Source: Luteimonas salinisoli
GTDB taxonomy: Bacteria > Pseudomonadota > Gammaproteobacteria > Xanthomonadales > Xanthomonadaceae
Direction of reading: 5' to 3'
Assembly: GCF_013425525.1 (NCBI RefSeq)
Contig: NZ_JACCKA010000092.1
Location: 35,757 to 99,756, forward strand
Length of the DNA stretch: 64,000 bases
Shown here piece by piece: positions 51,121 to 59,762 of this stretch. Every line of letters starts with the position of its first letter. The first letter of the stretch is position 1. The position numbers and the translations under genes were made by a program. Under the pieces are notes generated by a model. It did not search any database and was not told the DNA's origin. It was given only the letters and a program-made list of their open reading frames with translations.

Positions 51121-52022
51121 GCTGGCGCTCCCCCGTCGCCGGACGGCTGCCGCGTGGCGGAGGCGCCGGTGTCCTCGGCGGGGGATTCCGGGAACAGGTC
51201 GCGCTGCGGTGACCCGCCTTCCAGGCCCGCCAGGGCGTCCGCCAGGCGCCGCCGCGCATCGTCCAGCGGATCGCGCATCAGGAACCCGGCCAGGCGCGCG
51301 TGCCAGTCCGGCCAGCGCGCCGCCAGCGCTTCCATGTCGCCCTCCGCCGGCCCGCCCTCGCCGCCGCCGCGGGCGACGAACGCGGTCTCGCACAGCGCAT
51401 TGCGCCAGCCCAGGCCAGCCAGGCGCAGCGACAGGTCGATCAGCGCCGCATACCAGGACGCGTAGCTGCTGGCGTCCAGGCCCCCGGCCCTGCGCCGCGC
51501 GCTGCCGCGCAGCAGCACCGCATGCCCGACCGCCGCCGGCAGTTCGGCGTGCAGCGGCGGCAGGGTCTCGCAGGCTCGGGCGAGGCCGGCCAGGTCGTCG
51601 GGCACCGGGTTGATCTCGCCGATCCGCGGCCAGGCGGCGCTCTCGCCGGCGTTGCACCAGGGCGTGGCGGTGGCGATGGAGGCGTCGCGGGCGAAGCAGG
51701 CGACCAGCGCCGCGGCCCAGCCCGGCGCCGGGATCGCGTCCGGCGCCAGCACCAGCACGTCGGCATCGCCGCAGGCGGCCAGCGCCTCGTCCAGGTGCGC
51801 AACCTCGCCGATGCCGCGCTGGCGCCGGCTGTAGTCGGCGCGCAGACGGGTCCCGGCCAGCCAGCGCTCGACGATCGCCAAGCCGCGGGGGCCGGCGCGC
51901 GCGTCGTCGGCCAACCACACTCGGGTGCCCGCCGGAGTACCGGCATCGAGCGCCGCCAGGCAGGCGTCGAGGGCGTCGTCGTCGGCGCCGAGCGGCAGCA
52001 GGACGACCGGCAGATCAGCCAT
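51117..52022 (-). CDS. Glycosyltransferase, GT2-like
   Basis: The 301-residue protein has a GT-A-like fold: a Rossmann start (LPVVLLPLGADDDALDACLAAL), a donor-site segment DADVLVLAPDAIPAPGW and TATPWCNAGESAAWP, with a C-terminal part rich in charged residues. Similarity to GT2 enzymes is clear but weaker than for its neighbour. It starts 18 bases after the xpsD stop, so it is probably on the xps transcript. Confidence 0.8.
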   Translation of the reverse strand: MADLPVVLLPLGADDDALDACLAALDAGTPAGTRVWLADDARAGPRGLAIVERWLAGTRLRADYSRRQRGIGEVAHLDEALAACGDADVLVLAPDAIPAPGWAAALVACFARDASIATATPWCNAGESAAWPRIGEINPVPDDLAGLARACETLPPLHAELPAAVGHAVLLRGSARRRAGGLDASSYASWYAALIDLSLRLAGLGWRNALCETAFVARGGGEGGPAEGDMEALAARWPDWHARLAGFLMRDPLDDARRRLADALAGLEGGSPQRDLFPESPAEDTGASATRQPSGDGGAPA

Positions 52023-52040
52023 GCGCCGGCGCGCCCGCGG

Positions 52041-54296
52041 TCATTCTGATCCGGCGGCGGCCCCGGCGGGCCGGGCCGCCTCCTCCGCCCGCTGCTTCTC
52101 CAGCGGCTCCATCGCGCGGAAGCGGCGACCGTACTCGTCGGTAAGGCGGCGGGCGTCCAACGGGTTACGCACGATCGTAGGCGTGATCAGAATGATGACT
52201 TCGCTGCGGTCGGTCGTGAGCCGCTTCTGGCCGAACAGCGCACCGATGATCGGGATCCGGCTCAGGCCGGGCACCCCTGTCGATGAGTTGGTGACGCCAT
52301 CGCTGATCAGGCCTGCCAGCATCACGCTCTCGCCGTTCTGCACCGCCGCCTCGGTCTTGAGATAGCGCGTGTCGATGCGCACGTTGCCGTTTTCGTCCGC
52401 ATCGCCGAGCGGAGAACTCACTTCCTGGGCGATGTCCAGGAACACCATCCCGTCCTGGGTCACCCGTGGGCGCACCTTGAGGATGATGCCGGTGTCCAGG
52501 TACTGGACCTGGCTGATCGCGTTGTTGCTGCCGCCGATCGGATTGATCGAGACCGACGACACCGGGATCCGGCTGCCGACGTTGAACTCTGCTTCGGCGT
52601 TGTTGCGCACGAAGACCGAAGGCGTCTGCAGCAGCCGCACATCGGTGACGTCGTCGAGGGCGGTGATGATCGCGGCGGCATCGTTCTTGAACAGCGTCCA
52701 CGACAGGCCGTTGCCATCGCGTCCCCCGATGCTGCCCGCCAGCGTGCTCCAGCTCCGCGGCAGCAGCGGATTGACGTTCAGGTCCAGACTGGGCAAACCG
52801 TTGTCCGTCGCCGCCCGCTCGATGAACCAGTTCACGCCGTAACGCAGTTCGTCGGTCAGTGCGACCTCTACCACCTGCGCCTCGATGTGCACCTGCATCG
52901 GCATCACGTCGAGCCGCTCGACCACCTCGCGGATCGATTTCCAGGCCTGCGCCGTGGAACGCACCAGCAGGGTATTGGTCTCCTCCACCGCCGAGACGCC
53001 GACCTGGGCGCCGTCGACCTCGAGGGTGACGCTGCCCGAGCCGGGGCCGCTGTCGCCGAGCTGCAGCTGGCCGCCGCTGCCGGACCCGCCGGTGCGGCCG
53101 CCGGTGGTGCCGCTGCGGCCGGAGTCGCGGCCCTCGCCGCCGATCGCGGCGCTGCTGTCGCGGCCGCCGACCCCGCTGCCGCGGACCTGCGTGGACTGCA
53201 GCCCCGGCATCAACGATGCGCTGCCGCCGCCATCGCTGCGCCGCCCGCTGCCGGCGCCGAACACCTCGGCCAGGCGGTCGGCCAGGTCGATGGCCTTGAC
53301 GTACTTCAGCTCGTAGGAATACAGCCGCGCCTCACCACCGGCGCTGTCGATGCGCTCCAGCCAGCGCTGGATCTCGTCGAGGTAGGAAGGCTGCGAGGTG
53401 ATCACCATCACCGCATTGGCGCCCTCCAGCGGCATGAAGCGGAACATCCCCGAGACCGGCGAACCGCTGTCCTCGCCGAACACCTGCTCCAGGTCGCCCA
53501 CCACCTGCGCAGCGCTGCCCGAGTCGATCGGGAACACGCCCACCGACATGCCCGACAGCCAGTCGACGTCGAAGATCTCGATGGTGCGCAGGTAGTTCTG
53601 GAGTTCGGCGCGGCTGCCCGAGACCGTGATCACGTTGCGGGCGTTGTCGACGCCGACGATGGCGTCCGGACGCGCGTACGGCTCGAGCACCTTCTCCATC
53701 TCGGTGGCGGAGATGTAGCGCAGCGGCACCGCCCGCACCTCGAACCCGCGGGCGCCGGTGGCGGTGCCGGTGCGCGGCGCCACCGTGCCGGTGGCGACCG
53801 CGCCGTCCGCCGGCACGATGTTGTAGCGGCCATCGCTGTAGATCATCCGCGCGTTGTTCCAGGCCAGCACCATCTCCAGCAGGCTCAGCGCCTGCGCCGG
53901 GCTGACCGGCCGCGGCGTACCCACGGTCACCGTGCCCTGGACCTCGGGGGCGATGACGTAGTTCTGGCCGAGCATGTCGCCGAGGATCGCCTTGGCCACG
54001 GCGTGTACCGATTCGCCCTCGAAATTGAACTGCGCCGAGCCGGTGGTGCCGCCGATGCCCGGCGGCGCAGAGGCCGCGGCGCTCTGGTTGATCACCTGGC
54101 CCGTGCCGCGGCGGATCTGCGCCCGCGGCAATCCGTCCTCCTCCTCCAGCGGCGCGCCCTGCGCGCCGCCGGGCGGCGCTCCCGCCGACGCGCCCCCGTC
54201 GCGGCGCACGTCCGGCGCCGGCACCGTAGCGCAGGCGACGAGGAGGGTGGCGAGGAGGGCGGCGATCGACGCCTTGATCGGAGAAAGAAGCTTCAT
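52041..54296 (-). CDS. xpsD: Type II secretion outer-membrane secretin XpsD (GspD)
   Basis: XpsD forms the outer-membrane channel for folded exoproteins. The 751-residue product has a lipoprotein signal (LLATLLVAC, cysteine near residue 22), N0-N3 domains starting at FNFEGESVHAVAKAILGD, a Gly/Ser-rich insertion in N3 (about 395-450), and the secretin core (VPGLSRIPIIGALFGQK, SEVIILITPTIV). The lipidated secretin with a GS-rich loop is typical of Xanthomonas XpsD. It is the last xps gene, just after xpsN. Confidence 0.97.
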   Translation of the reverse strand: MKLLSPIKASIAALLATLLVACATVPAPDVRRDGGASAGAPPGGAQGAPLEEEDGLPRAQIRRGTGQVINQSAAASAPPGIGGTTGSAQFNFEGESVHAVAKAILGDMLGQNYVIAPEVQGTVTVGTPRPVSPAQALSLLEMVLAWNNARMIYSDGRYNIVPADGAVATGTVAPRTGTATGARGFEVRAVPLRYISATEMEKVLEPYARPDAIVGVDNARNVITVSGSRAELQNYLRTIEIFDVDWLSGMSVGVFPIDSGSAAQVVGDLEQVFGEDSGSPVSGMFRFMPLEGANAVMVITSQPSYLDEIQRWLERIDSAGGEARLYSYELKYVKAIDLADRLAEVFGAGSGRRSDGGGSASLMPGLQSTQVRGSGVGGRDSSAAIGGEGRDSGRSGTTGGRTGGSGSGGQLQLGDSGPGSGSVTLEVDGAQVGVSAVEETNTLLVRSTAQAWKSIREVVERLDVMPMQVHIEAQVVEVALTDELRYGVNWFIERAATDNGLPSLDLNVNPLLPRSWSTLAGSIGGRDGNGLSWTLFKNDAAAIITALDDVTDVRLLQTPSVFVRNNAEAEFNVGSRIPVSSVSINPIGGSNNAISQVQYLDTGIILKVRPRVTQDGMVFLDIAQEVSSPLGDADENGNVRIDTRYLKTEAAVQNGESVMLAGLISDGVTNSSTGVPGLSRIPIIGALFGQKRLTTDRSEVIILITPTIVRNPLDARRLTDEYGRRFRAMEPLEKQRAEEAARPAGAAAGSE

Positions 54297-54306
54297 TGCA
54301 TGCACT

Positions 54307-55095
54307 CTACGGGTTCTGCTGCTGGCCTGCCGCCTGCTGCTGCGCCTCCTGGCGCAGCCGCGCGCGGCGGGCCTCGATGCGTTTGCGGATCGCCTCGGCC
54401 TGCGCAGCCGGGGTGATTTCCTCGGTGGTCGCGGGGCCGTCCGCCTCGGCCGCGGCGTCGAGCTGCTGCGGTTGCGCCGCAGGCTGCGCGGGCACGGCTG
54501 CGGCCGGCGGCGCGGGAAGGCGCCTGGAGCCGCCGCCATTGCCGGCGCTCGCTTCGCGAACCACCGGCGTCGGCGGCTCGCCGCCGACGCCGTCGAACAC
54601 CCGCAACTCCAACGCACGCTCGCCCTCGGGACCGGCGAACACGGCGCTGCGCGGCCCGACCGAGGTCAGCGACCAGGCCGGCGCGGTGCGCGGCGACTCG
54701 CCCACCTTGATCCGCAACGCCTCGCCGCCCCCGCGCGGCTGCACGATGGCCATCTCCAGGCCGGGAGTGATCATCACGCTGGTGAGCACCACGTCGAACT
54801 CGCCCGGCCCCTCCTCGCCCTCGCCCTGGGGGTCGAGGAAGAATGGCCGGTGCCGGCGGTCGGCGGCGAACAGCGGGCGCTCGCCGATCTCGGCGTACTG
54901 CGGCAGCGGACCGAGCCGCTCTTCGGCGCCGGCGCTCCCCTGCGGCAGCGGCTGTAGCAGCGCCGGGTCCTCCGGCAACGTCGCGACGCGGCCGCCCAGG
55001 CCGAACAGCGCCAGCAGCCAGACGCATACGGCCCACAGCGCCACAGCGGCGAGCAGGCGGGTGCGGGCGCCGGCGCCGTCAGCGCGCATCGGCAC
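54307..55095 (-). CDS. xpsN: Type II secretion protein XpsN
   Basis: The 262-residue protein has one membrane helix (LLAAVALWAVCVWLLALFG) near the N-terminus, a middle domain with RPLFAADRRHRPF, a motif shared with GspC/N-type proteins, and a Gln/Ala-rich C-terminus. XpsN stands in for GspC in Xanthomonas, bridging the inner-membrane platform and the XpsD secretin. Position between xpsM and xpsD confirms the call. It overlaps xpsM by 17 bases. Confidence 0.9.
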   Translation of the reverse strand: MPMRADGAGARTRLLAAVALWAVCVWLLALFGLGGRVATLPEDPALLQPLPQGSAGAEERLGPLPQYAEIGERPLFAADRRHRPFFLDPQGEGEEGPGEFDVVLTSVMITPGLEMAIVQPRGGGEALRIKVGESPRTAPAWSLTSVGPRSAVFAGPEGERALELRVFDGVGGEPPTPVVREASAGNGGGSRRLPAPPAAAVPAQPAAQPQQLDAAAEADGPATTEEITPAAQAEAIRKRIEARRARLRQEAQQQAAGQQQNP

Positions 55096-55696
55096 GGCCC
55101 GGCGGCGGCTGCAGGTAGCCGTACAGGTCGAAGCTCACGTCCAGGCCCACGCCCTGGCCGGCCTGCTCCGCGGCCATGTAGTGCGCCTGCGAGAGGATGT
55201 TGAGATTGTCGACGAACAGCCGCGGGCTGCCGCTCTCCAGCGCGTGCAGCACCGCCGCCAGCTCCGGGCTGCCGCAGCGCACGCGCGCCTGCACCACCAC
55301 CCGCGGGAAGCGCTGCGCGCGCACGTCGTTGAGCGGCGAGCGGTTGATGATCGCGCAACTGCGGTTGCCCGGGCTGGCCTCGGCGACCGCGGTCTCGAGC
55401 CGCTGCACCAGCGCCGCGGTGGCGAGTTCCGGGCTGCGCTCGGGCAGGAAGCCCGGCAGCCGCGCCACCTGTTCGCGGAAGGCCTCGGTGCGCTCGCGCA
55501 GCTCCGGCGCCTGCGACAGTGCCATCCGCGCCCGCAGGTCGCGCTGCTGGAGGGTGTCGATGCGCGCGCCCAGCTCGCGCATCGGCACCGTCCACCACGG
55601 ATGCACCAGCAGCAGGTAGCCCAGCGCCAGCACCGCCAGCAGGATCGCCAGCGCCAGCCAGCGTTCGCGCTCAGGGATCGCGCGGCGCATCGGCAC
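55079..55696 (-). CDS. xpsM: Type II secretion protein XpsM (GspM)
   Basis: XpsM is an inner-membrane platform protein that pairs with XpsL. The 205-residue product has an N-terminal membrane helix (WLALAILLAVLALGYLLLVHPW), a coiled coil (RELGARIDTLQQRDLRARM), and a ferredoxin-like periplasmic domain. An ATG two codons later is an alternative start. It overlaps both neighbours. Confidence 0.92.
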   Translation of the reverse strand: MPMRRAIPERERWLALAILLAVLALGYLLLVHPWWTVPMRELGARIDTLQQRDLRARMALSQAPELRERTEAFREQVARLPGFLPERSPELATAALVQRLETAVAEASPGNRSCAIINRSPLNDVRAQRFPRVVVQARVRCGSPELAAVLHALESGSPRLFVDNLNILSQAHYMAAEQAGQGVGLDVSFDLYGYLQPPPGRADAR

Positions 55697-56849
55697 CTCC
55701 GGTCCCGCCGGCCGCGGCGGGCTGGTCGACCGCGATCTCGGCGGTCAGGGTGAAGCGATCGCGGCGGGTGCGCGGATCGGGCTGCACCGCGCCGGTCAGC
55801 GCCGGCGAGCGCCACAGCGCGGACTCTTCCAGCTGGCCGATCAGCGCGGAGGCCTCGCTGCTCAGGCCGATCAGCAGCATGCGCTCGTTCTCGATCGCCA
55901 GCTTTTCCAGGTAGGTACTGTCGGGCAGGCGCCGGCTGAGCTCGTCGAGCAGCTCGACCATGGTCGGCCGCGCCGCGCGCGCCTGCTCGAGATGGCGCAT
56001 GCCCTCGATCAGGTCGTCGAGCTGCTGGCGCTGCGCCGAGGCCGCGCGCGCCTGTTCGATTCGCGGCAGCGAGGCCTGCTCGAAGGCGTCGGCGGCGGCG
56101 CGGCGGTTTTCCAGCACCTGCCACAGCGCCGCGGCGGTGGCGAGCAGCGCGACCGCCGCCAGGGCCAGGTTCCAGCGCTGCCACGGGTCGGCGCGCCGGT
56201 ACCGGCGCGTCTCGGGCAGCAGGTTGACGCCGAGGGGCTCGCCCTCGCCGTCGTCGAGATCCACCCCCGCCAGCCCGTCCGCCGGCGGCCCCAGAGCGGC
56301 GAGCGCCGCATCCACCGCGCTGCGCGGCGCCACCACCAGCTCGACCTCGAGCTGGCCGTCGGCACGACGTTCCAGCAGCCGTGCATCGAAGCAGACGTCG
56401 GCTGCCGCGAACGGCGTCTGGCGGTCGATCTCGAAGCCCAGCACCTCGCGCAGGCGCTCCGCCGCCGCGCCCGGCACCAGCATGCGCCGGCGCAGGCCGG
56501 CGACGGCCGTCAGTACCAGCCAGCGCGGCAGTTCGGCCACCTGCGGCCGCAGCACCCGGGCCAGCGGCTCCTCCGCCGGAGCCGCCGCCGCGGCCCAGGG
56601 CAGTTCGGCAAGAAGGCGCGCCTGGCCGCCGCGTTCCAGCAGCAGCGCCAGCGATCCGCCGCGCAGGCGCAGCAGCAGCCGCTGCTCGACCAGGCCGAGC
56701 AGCTCGCGCAGGCGCAGCGGCAACCAGGCCAGCAGCGCCTGGGTCCACCACGACCAGAATCCGTGGACGCCGGGACGCAGCCGCCCGCCGACGCGCCCGA
56801 AGCGCTGGCGGAGCGAGATGCGCGCAGCGATGTGGTCGGCGTCAGCCAT
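55671..56849 (-). CDS. xpsL: Type II secretion protein XpsL (GspL)
   Basis: XpsL links the XpsE ATPase to the membrane platform. The 392-residue product has an actin-like cytoplasmic part with LGFEIDRQTPFAAADVCFDAR, a membrane helix near residue 225 (WNLALAAVALLATAAALWQV), then a coiled coil and periplasmic domain (LPDSTYLEKLAIENERMLLIG). The start MADADHIAARISLRQRF overlaps the end of xpsK by 8 bases. Confidence 0.92.
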   Translation of the reverse strand: MADADHIAARISLRQRFGRVGGRLRPGVHGFWSWWTQALLAWLPLRLRELLGLVEQRLLLRLRGGSLALLLERGGQARLLAELPWAAAAAPAEEPLARVLRPQVAELPRWLVLTAVAGLRRRMLVPGAAAERLREVLGFEIDRQTPFAAADVCFDARLLERRADGQLEVELVVAPRSAVDAALAALGPPADGLAGVDLDDGEGEPLGVNLLPETRRYRRADPWQRWNLALAAVALLATAAALWQVLENRRAAADAFEQASLPRIEQARAASAQRQQLDDLIEGMRHLEQARAARPTMVELLDELSRRLPDSTYLEKLAIENERMLLIGLSSEASALIGQLEESALWRSPALTGAVQPDPRTRRDRFTLTAEIAVDQPAAAGGTGGADAPRDP

Positions 56850-57708
56850 CAGGTGCCGAGGTCCCCTCCTTCCAGCGCAACGGCGTATAGGCCGCCCCGG
56901 GGAGACCGTTGCCGCCCGCGCGCACCACCACCTGCAGGACCGCGTCGCGGCCGTCCGGCAGCCGCGCGCGACTGTCGATACTATACGTGCCGCTGCCCGC
57001 ACCGCCGAGTTCGGCGGCGAGCCCCGTTTCAGGCGCCATTCCGCGCTGTTCCAGCAGCGGACCGGCCTCGAGCCCCATCGCCTCCAGCACCTCGGCACCG
57101 GCATAGCGCTGGTCGGGCATGGCCTGGCCGCTGTGCACGGTGACGTGATCGCGCAGAGCGGCGACCCGTTCCGGGGGCATCCCCAGCACCAGTTCCAACT
57201 CGGCGATGCTCTCGAACGGCGCGTCCTTGGCTCCGTACGGCAGCCCTGCCGCCGCGTACTGCGGGTCCTCGGCTGCGCCCAGCGGCTGGCCGAGATCGTC
57301 GGGATCGCGCCAGTCCAGGATCGCGCCGGCCAGCGCCTCGGCCTGGGCGGAATCGGCGCCGACCACCCGCAGCAGCGCCGCCAGCAGCGGCTGCTCGGCG
57401 GCGTTCAAGTCGACCTTGCCGGTCTCGTCGACGATCCGCACGCGCAGTTGCGCATCGGCGAACGTCCAGGCGTACTCGCGGCCGTCGGGAAGCCAGCGCG
57501 TCGCGGGATCCCGATCGGCCAGCCGCGCCACCGCGTATTCGAGGCCGGCGCGCGCCGCCTCGCCACCGGCCGCGCCGCGGTGGAGCACCCGGCCCTGCAT
57601 GTGCTCGACCCTGGCCGAGAGCGCAAACGCGCCGACGAGCGCGGTCAGCAGGGCCACCAGCCACAGCACCAGCAGCAGCGCCGCGCCCCGGCAACGGGCC
57701 GCGCTCAC
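56842..57708 (-). CDS. xpsK: Type II secretion minor pseudopilin XpsK (GspK)
   Basis: XpsK caps the pseudopilus. The 288-residue product has a short leader (MSAARCRG) before a hydrophobic helix AALLLVLWLVALLTALVG, lacking Glu+5 as usual for GspK. A large globular part contains VRIVDETGKVDLNAAEQPLL and DWRDPDD. A GTG start overlaps the xpsJ stop as GTGA. Unlike xpsG, xpsI and xpsJ, it has no repeat in the leader. Confidence 0.95.
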   Translation of the reverse strand: MSAARCRGAALLLVLWLVALLTALVGAFALSARVEHMQGRVLHRGAAGGEAARAGLEYAVARLADRDPATRWLPDGREYAWTFADAQLRVRIVDETGKVDLNAAEQPLLAALLRVVGADSAQAEALAGAILDWRDPDDLGQPLGAAEDPQYAAAGLPYGAKDAPFESIAELELVLGMPPERVAALRDHVTVHSGQAMPDQRYAGAEVLEAMGLEAGPLLEQRGMAPETGLAAELGGAGSGTYSIDSRARLPDGRDAVLQVVVRAGGNGLPGAAYTPLRWKEGTSAPDG

Positions 57709-58535
57709 GGCACCGCCCCCTGCAGCGCGTCCTCGCCGATGCGGCCGTCGCCCTGCGGCAGCGCCACCACCAGTACCGGCCAGGCGCCGTCGCGCTCGCC
57801 CTCCACCTCCACCCGTACCTGCAGCGGCAGCTGCATGCCGGCGTCCCAGCGCTCGAGCCATCCGCTCGGGCGGCCGTCGGGGCCGAGCCCGCGGTAGCTG
57901 AAGCGCACCGAGGCCAGTCCGGCGGCCAGCGGCTCCGGCGGGCGGGCGTCGCGTTCCTCGATGGCCTCGCCGGCCAGCACCGTGGCGAAGCCCACCTCCA
58001 GGCGCTGCAGCCCGTCGCCGTCGCGCGCCACGCCGATATCGTGCAGCGCCGGCCCGCCGCGGCCGAGATAGTTCGGCAGGTCGGCGACGAAGCGCATCCG
58101 TTGCGGCTCGCCGAGGAAGCGCACCGGCGCGCCTGTGCGCTCGTCGACGGCGAAGGCCATCGGCTGCGCGGACACCAGGCGCCGACGCAGGAAACCTTCG
58201 GCGGCACGGATCCGCTCGCTGCGCTGCGCCAGGTCCTCGCCGCGCTCCACCGTGGCGGTGGCGGCGCGCAGGGTGGCGAACGCGAGCGCGAGGCCGGCCG
58301 CCAGCAGCACGGTGGCCAGCAGCACCTCGATCAGGGTGAAGCCCCGCTCCCGCGAACTTCCCGCCCCTCTACTAATGAGGCCGTCGGCACGGCTTACACA
58401 AGTGAATCCCCCACGCAAACCGCTCTTGGGCTCCCGCGAACTTACCGCCCCTCCACGAATGAGGCCGTCGCCGCGCTCCCGCGAACTCGCCGCTCCTGCA
58501 CGAACGAGGCCGTCGCCGCGCTCCCGCGAATCCAT
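57705..58535 (-). CDS. xpsJ: Type II secretion minor pseudopilin XpsJ (GspJ), repeat-extended leader
   Basis: The mature part begins at [21 protein letters not shown] and is a typical GspJ of about 211 residues. The start codon is uncertain. An ATG at 58535 (MDSRERG) keeps the frame open through tandem DNA repeats that encode SRERG three times, giving a leader of 65 residues. A TTG at 58418 would give 27. Normal leaders are 6-20 residues. The repeats occupy most of the gap after xpsI, and no normal short start (ATG, GTG or TTG close to the cleavage site) remains. Confidence 0.85.
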   Translation of the reverse strand: MDSRERGDGLVRAGAASSRERGDGLIRGGAVSSREPKSGLRGGFTCVSRADGLISRGAGSSRERGFTLIEVLLATVLLAAGLALAFATLRAATATVERGEDLAQRSERIRAAEGFLRRRLVSAQPMAFAVDERTGAPVRFLGEPQRMRFVADLPNYLGRGGPALHDIGVARDGDGLQRLEVGFATVLAGEAIEERDARPPEPLAAGLASVRFSYRGLGPDGRPSGWLERWDAGMQLPLQVRVEVEGERDGAWPVLVVALPQGDGRIGEDALQGAVP

Positions 58536-58600
58536 CGTCTCCGCATCAATGAGGCCGTCGCCACGGCATACGCCCTCCAATCGCCCACAAAATAGAAAGA
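58340..58600. repeat. Prepilin-leader repeat, tandem copies at xpsJ
   Basis: Four copies of a unit ending GTTCGCGGGAGC and containing GACGGCCTCATT occur in the xpsI-xpsJ interval (minus strand). The innermost copy runs directly into the codons for GFTLIE. The same unit is found at xpsI and xpsG. Confidence 0.8.
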
Positions 58601-58675
58601 CGTTTCCCGGCGCCCGCCCATCCAGCCCGATCGCCCCCGGCCAACGACCACGCCCACACCCGGCGCCCCACGACC

Positions 58676-59254
58676 TCACAGATCCACCCCGCTCTCGACA
58701 TCCGGCTGCACCAGCCGCAGCGAGTGCAGCTCCAGGCGCTCTCCCGCAGCCTCGCCCCAGGCGACGGTGAGCCGCAGCGCCAGCATCCGCGGCGCGAACG
58801 GATCGACCAGCGCCGGGGGCGGAAGCTCCGGATCGACGTACGGCTCGACCTCGAGGACCCACCGGTAGCGGCCGTCCTCCAGCGCACCGTCGCTGCGCCC
58901 CGGCTGCAGCACCTCGCCGACCCCGACCTGCGCCAGCAGCGACTGCGCATGCAGCGCGGCGCGTCCGGCATCGGCCGACCAGCGCACCTGGCGGGTGGCG
59001 CCGGACAGCGTCCCCAGCAGCAGCGTGAGCGCCAGCGCAAGGACGGCGAACGCCACCAGCACCTCGATGAGCGTATAGCCCCGCTCCCGCGACCCGCGCA
59101 CCCGCGAACCCACCGCCCCCACACCAACGAGGCCGTCGCCACGGCTGACGACAGCGAATGGCCCGCGAGCGCCGCTGTTGGGCTCCCGCGCGTCCACCAA
59201 CGCGGCACCAACGTGACAGCCACCGCATGCGACCGCGGCCAAGCCGCGCTTCAT
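58676..59254 (-). CDS. xpsI: Type II secretion minor pseudopilin XpsI (GspI), repeat-extended leader
   Basis: The mature protein begins at YTLIEVLVAFAVLALALTLL and is a normal GspI of about 133 residues. The ATG (MKRG...) overlaps the xpsH stop as ATGA, which strongly suggests it is the ancestral start. Between it and the cleavage site lie 55 extra residues from the prepilin-leader repeat (VSRGDGLVGVGAVGSRVRGSRERG). Internal GTG codons at 59122, 59113 and 59101 could give shorter leaders. Confidence 0.88.
   Translation of the reverse strand: MKRGLAAVACGGCHVGAALVDAREPNSGARGPFAVVSRGDGLVGVGAVGSRVRGSRERGYTLIEVLVAFAVLALALTLLLGTLSGATRQVRWSADAGRAALHAQSLLAQVGVGEVLQPGRSDGALEDGRYRWVLEVEPYVDPELPPPALVDPFAPRMLALRLTVAWGEAAGERLELHSLRLVQPDVESGVDL
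59080..59240. repeat. Prepilin-leader repeat at xpsI
   Basis: The unit AGCCGTGGCGACGGCCTCGT ... TCGCGGGAGCGGGGC (minus strand) sits in frame between the ATGA start and the YTLIE codons. Confidence 0.75.
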
Positions 59255-59748
59255 GGCCGCCCCTCCGCCCGATGCATCCGCACCTCGCCGGTCAGCCAGG
59301 CCACGTCGACGTTCCAGCCGGCGCTGCCGGACTGGAGCCGCACCCGGCCGCCGGTGGACGCGCCGTCGTCGAAGAACACGATCGCGCCCTCGCCCTCGCG
59401 CGGCTGTACCTCGCGTGCACCGGTGAAGACGATCTCCAGCTTCTTCGGAATGCTGCCGCTGCGCCCACCGGGCGCGCGCCAGCTGTGCGCGACCGGATCG
59501 ATCGCGAATTCCTGCGGGGCGCCGGTGGCGAGGGCGTGGGCGCGGGTGTAGCGCAGGTTGGCGGCGATCTCCTTCGCGCTCGAGCGCAGCTGGATGCGCT
59601 CGATGCCACCGCCGAGCGCACCCACGGCCAGCAGGCTGGCCACGGCGATCAGCGCCACCACCACCAGCACTTCCAGCAGCGAGAAACCGCGCGCCGCCGG
59701 GTTACCGGCGAAGCCGGTCGCGCATCGCCGCGCCGCCATGGCCTTCAT
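59251..59748 (-). CDS. xpsH: Type II secretion minor pseudopilin XpsH (GspH)
   Basis: The 165-residue product has a 21-residue leader ending NPAARG, then FSLLEVLVVVALIAVASLLAVG, with Glu+5 present. The C-terminal beta domain contains FDDGASTGGRVRL and VAWLTGEVRMHRA. It has no repeat in its leader and so serves as the normal comparison within this operon. It begins 14 bases after the xpsG stop. Confidence 0.94.
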   Translation of the reverse strand: MKAMAARRCATGFAGNPAARGFSLLEVLVVVALIAVASLLAVGALGGGIERIQLRSSAKEIAANLRYTRAHALATGAPQEFAIDPVAHSWRAPGGRSGSIPKKLEIVFTGAREVQPREGEGAIVFFDDGASTGGRVRLQSGSAGWNVDVAWLTGEVRMHRAEGRP

Positions 59749-59762
59749 GCATCCGCCACCGG

